64,000 nucleotides of DNA. Origin: JAXDMK01 sp963790325. GTDB taxonomy: Bacteria; Actinomycetota; Acidimicrobiia; Acidimicrobiales; AC-14. The stretch covers positions 1,488,001 to 1,552,000 of the forward strand of contig CAWBNY010000003.1 in NCBI GenBank assembly GCA_963790325.1, in the 5' to 3' direction. The stretch's first letter is position 1, and each line of letters starts with the position of its first letter. The notes beneath the pieces are model-generated. The model was not told the DNA's origin and searched no databases. It worked only from the letters and a program-made list of their open reading frames with translations. The translations under genes were made by a program, and so were the position numbers. This document shows positions 62,655-64,000 of the stretch, piece after piece.

Positions 62655-63751
62655 CGGAGGACCGCCGCCTTCACGCACAACACCGGCGGCAGGTGGCGGG
62701 CCAGCTCCGACCACGTCTCCCCGCCGTCGGCCGATGCGAACACGTCGCCGGTGCGGGTGCCGACGTAGAGCCCGGTGGGGTCGAGGGTGTCGGCCCCGAA
62801 GCCGTCCCGGAGCACCGACAGGTAGGCGTTGTCCTGGGGCAGGCCGTCGGCCAGCGCGGTCCATGTCGCCCCGCCGTCGACCGTTCGGTACACCCGCAGC
62901 CGGCCGTCGGGCACGACCCGGAAGAAGTCGGAGGTCAGGGGCAGGACGTAGGCGGTGCCGGGTCGGTTGGGGTCGGCCACCACCGGGAACCCGAAGGTCG
63001 AGGGCAGGTCGTCGGCCCCCACCTCGGTCCACCGCCCGCCGAAGTCGTCGGACCGGTAGACACCCCAGTGATGCTGGAGGAACAACCTGTCCGGCTCCGA
63101 CGGGTGGCGGTCGACCTTGTGCACGCACTGCCCGAACTCGGGCGTCGGCTCGGGGAGGAACGGCGCCCCGATGCCGGCGTTGGCCGCCTCCCAGGTCGTC
63201 CCGTCCAAGGTGCGGTAGAAGCCGGCGGCCGACACCGCCACCGCCAGCCGGGGACCGCCCCCGGGATCGGGCACCACCGTGTGCAGGCACAGCCCGCCGC
63301 CGCCCGGGTTCCACTGCGGACGGTGGGGGTGGTCCCACAGGCCCCGGTCGAGGGCGAACGACGCCCCCCCGTCGGCCGACCGGAACAGGGCCGCCGGCTC
63401 CACCCCGGCGTAGACCACGTCGGGCTGGGCGTCGCCCGCCGGCTGCAGCTGCCACACCCGGGCCACCGCCGCCCCGGCGTCGGGCGGGAAGGCCAGCGTC
63501 GCCGCCTCCGGCTCGATCCACGAGGCCCCCAGGTCGTCGGACCGGTACACCGACGGTCCCCAGTGGGAGCTGGTGGCACCGACCAGGATCCGGTTGCGGC
63601 CGCCCCGGGTGTCGACCACCGCCGAGTAGATCTCCTCGCCCGGGAAGGCGGGCCCGGCCAGGTCCCACGCCGCCCGGGCCGGCCCTGCGGTCAACGTGAA
63701 CAGCCCCTTGGACGTGCCCACGAGCACGACCACGTCACCTGTCGTCATCAC
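62651..63751 (-). CDS. BNR-repeat (sialidase-like) beta-propeller protein
   Basis: 366 residues. Repeats of the type YRSDDxGxSW / FRSADGGxSF / YRTxDGGxTW occur about six times (Asp-box motifs), so a beta-propeller is expected. No signal peptide is evident. The sialidase catalytic residues cannot be assigned; the protein may simply be a scaffold. It is translationally coupled to the MoaD-like gene, an arrangement I believe recurs in actinobacteria. Confidence 0.8.
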   Translation of the reverse strand: MMTTGDVVVLVGTSKGLFTLTAGPARAAWDLAGPAFPGEEIYSAVVDTRGGRNRILVGATSSHWGPSVYRSDDLGASWIEPEAATLAFPPDAGAAVARVWQLQPAGDAQPDVVYAGVEPAALFRSADGGASFALDRGLWDHPHRPQWNPGGGGLCLHTVVPDPGGGPRLAVAVSAAGFYRTLDGTTWEAANAGIGAPFLPEPTPEFGQCVHKVDRHPSEPDRLFLQHHWGVYRSDDFGGRWTEVGADDLPSTFGFPVVADPNRPGTAYVLPLTSDFFRVVPDGRLRVYRTVDGGATWTALADGLPQDNAYLSVLRDGFGADTLDPTGLYVGTRTGDVFASADGGETWSELARHLPPVLCVKAAVLR

Positions 63752-63849
63752 ACCAGCCTCCCACCTCGGCCTGCACGGGGTCGCTGCCCAGGGCGCTCAC
63801 CACCCTCTTCGACGTTCCACCGTCCGAGAACTCATCGGTCGCACCTTCT

Positions 63850-63893
63850 TCAACCGATCGGTTGACAAGCCTGTATTCAACCGCTAAGTTGAA
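63850..63893 (+). promoter_or_regulatory. double operator and promoter of ArsR-type gene
   Basis: Two related inverted repeats: TCAACCGATCGGTTGA (63850-63865, perfect) and TTCAAC-N6-GTTGAA (63876-63893). The -35 TTGACA (63862-63867) overlaps the first, and the -10 TAAGTT (63885-63890, exact 17-bp spacer) lies in the second. The -10 is six nt before GTG 63897. Autorepression is likely. Confidence 0.75.
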
Positions 63894-63896
63894 CAC

Positions 63897-64000
63897 GTGG
63901 CTGCGGATCCGCTCTCCCGGATGTTCTCGGCCCTGGCCGACCCTCTCCGGCGCGACATGGTCGCCCGGCTGACGGTCGCCGACGCCACCGTCAACGAGCT
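63897..64000 (+). CDS. ArsR-family helix-turn-helix regulator (3' partial)
   Basis: The first 34 codons read MAADPLSRMFSALADPLRRD then MVARLTVADATVNEL, the start of the winged-helix domain of ArsR-family repressors, close to those with SRPBCC/AHSA1 partners. The gene runs off the window. The start GTG follows a complete promoter with two operator-like palindromes, consistent with autoregulation. Confidence 0.8.
   Translation, partial: MAADPLSRMFSALADPLRRDMVARLTVADATVNE

Overview
The window is very GC-rich, densely packed chromosomal DNA with strong GC/GTG codon bias, many GTG starts and many 4-bp NTGA overlaps between genes. Gene content points to an actinobacterium, possibly a deep-branching acidimicrobial type (inference only). 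Supporting features are the hemE-hemH-hemY order expected of the coproporphyrin-dependent haem route, an Asp-type MurA, a DUF5995 protein, NHEJ genes (Ku plus separate LigD-like ligase and polymerase), and many start codons lying 6-8 nt downstream of a TAnnnT -10 hexamer, as in leaderless actinobacterial transcripts. I saw no rRNA, tRNA, CRISPR array, insertion sequence or phage module.

Layout. 1-12.6 kb: end of a membrane/TPR protein, two lipoproteins, a GtrA protein, HelD-like helicase, MurA, an L,D-transpeptidase, two divergent AI-2E-type permeases that share a perfect palindrome, and a secreted M64-like protease followed by a secreted CARDB-like protein. 12.7-20.9 kb: a frameshifted NTPase regulator, an MBL hydrolase, a 43-aa metallothionein, pyruvate kinase, an alkyl-DNA methyltransferase, a CDF transporter, and thiC with a TPP riboswitch and a coupled zinc-ribbon gene. 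21-27.3 kb: a two-gene Septu-like (PtuA/PtuB) defence module on the minus strand, then hemE-hemH-hemY and a DUF4230 protein on the plus strand.

27.2-35 kb: an ATP-dependent ligase; then a compact cluster of three paralogous small peptides, a membrane metalloprotease with an N-terminal PqqD-like (RRE-like) domain, and a secreted double-CxxC protein; then a large subtilase on the other strand. 35-44.4 kb: a GlxA-type regulator, pyrE, an overlapping STAND NTPase / UbiA-like prenyltransferase / CHAT protease operon, Ku, and DUF5995. 44.4-49 kb: a large LuxR-family ATPase regulator and the LigD-type polymerase. 49-61.4 kb: a seven-gene unidirectional operon (membrane protein, ABC ATPase, ABC permease, coiled-coil membrane protein, MoxR ATPase, DUF58 protein, giant multi-vWA protein). 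61.4-64 kb: a small glycine-rich secreted protein, a BNR-repeat / MoaD-like / EngB operon, and the start of an ArsR-type regulator with a double operator.

The two candidates I would look at first are the small-peptide/PqqD-M50 protease cluster (28.4-31.7 kb), a RiPP-like locus, and the STAND-UbiA-CHAT operon (36.9-42.5 kb), which has the parts of an immune or cell-death switch. Two genes (12767-14384 and 55865-56730) carry single-base frameshifts in short homopolymers, so assembly error must be excluded.
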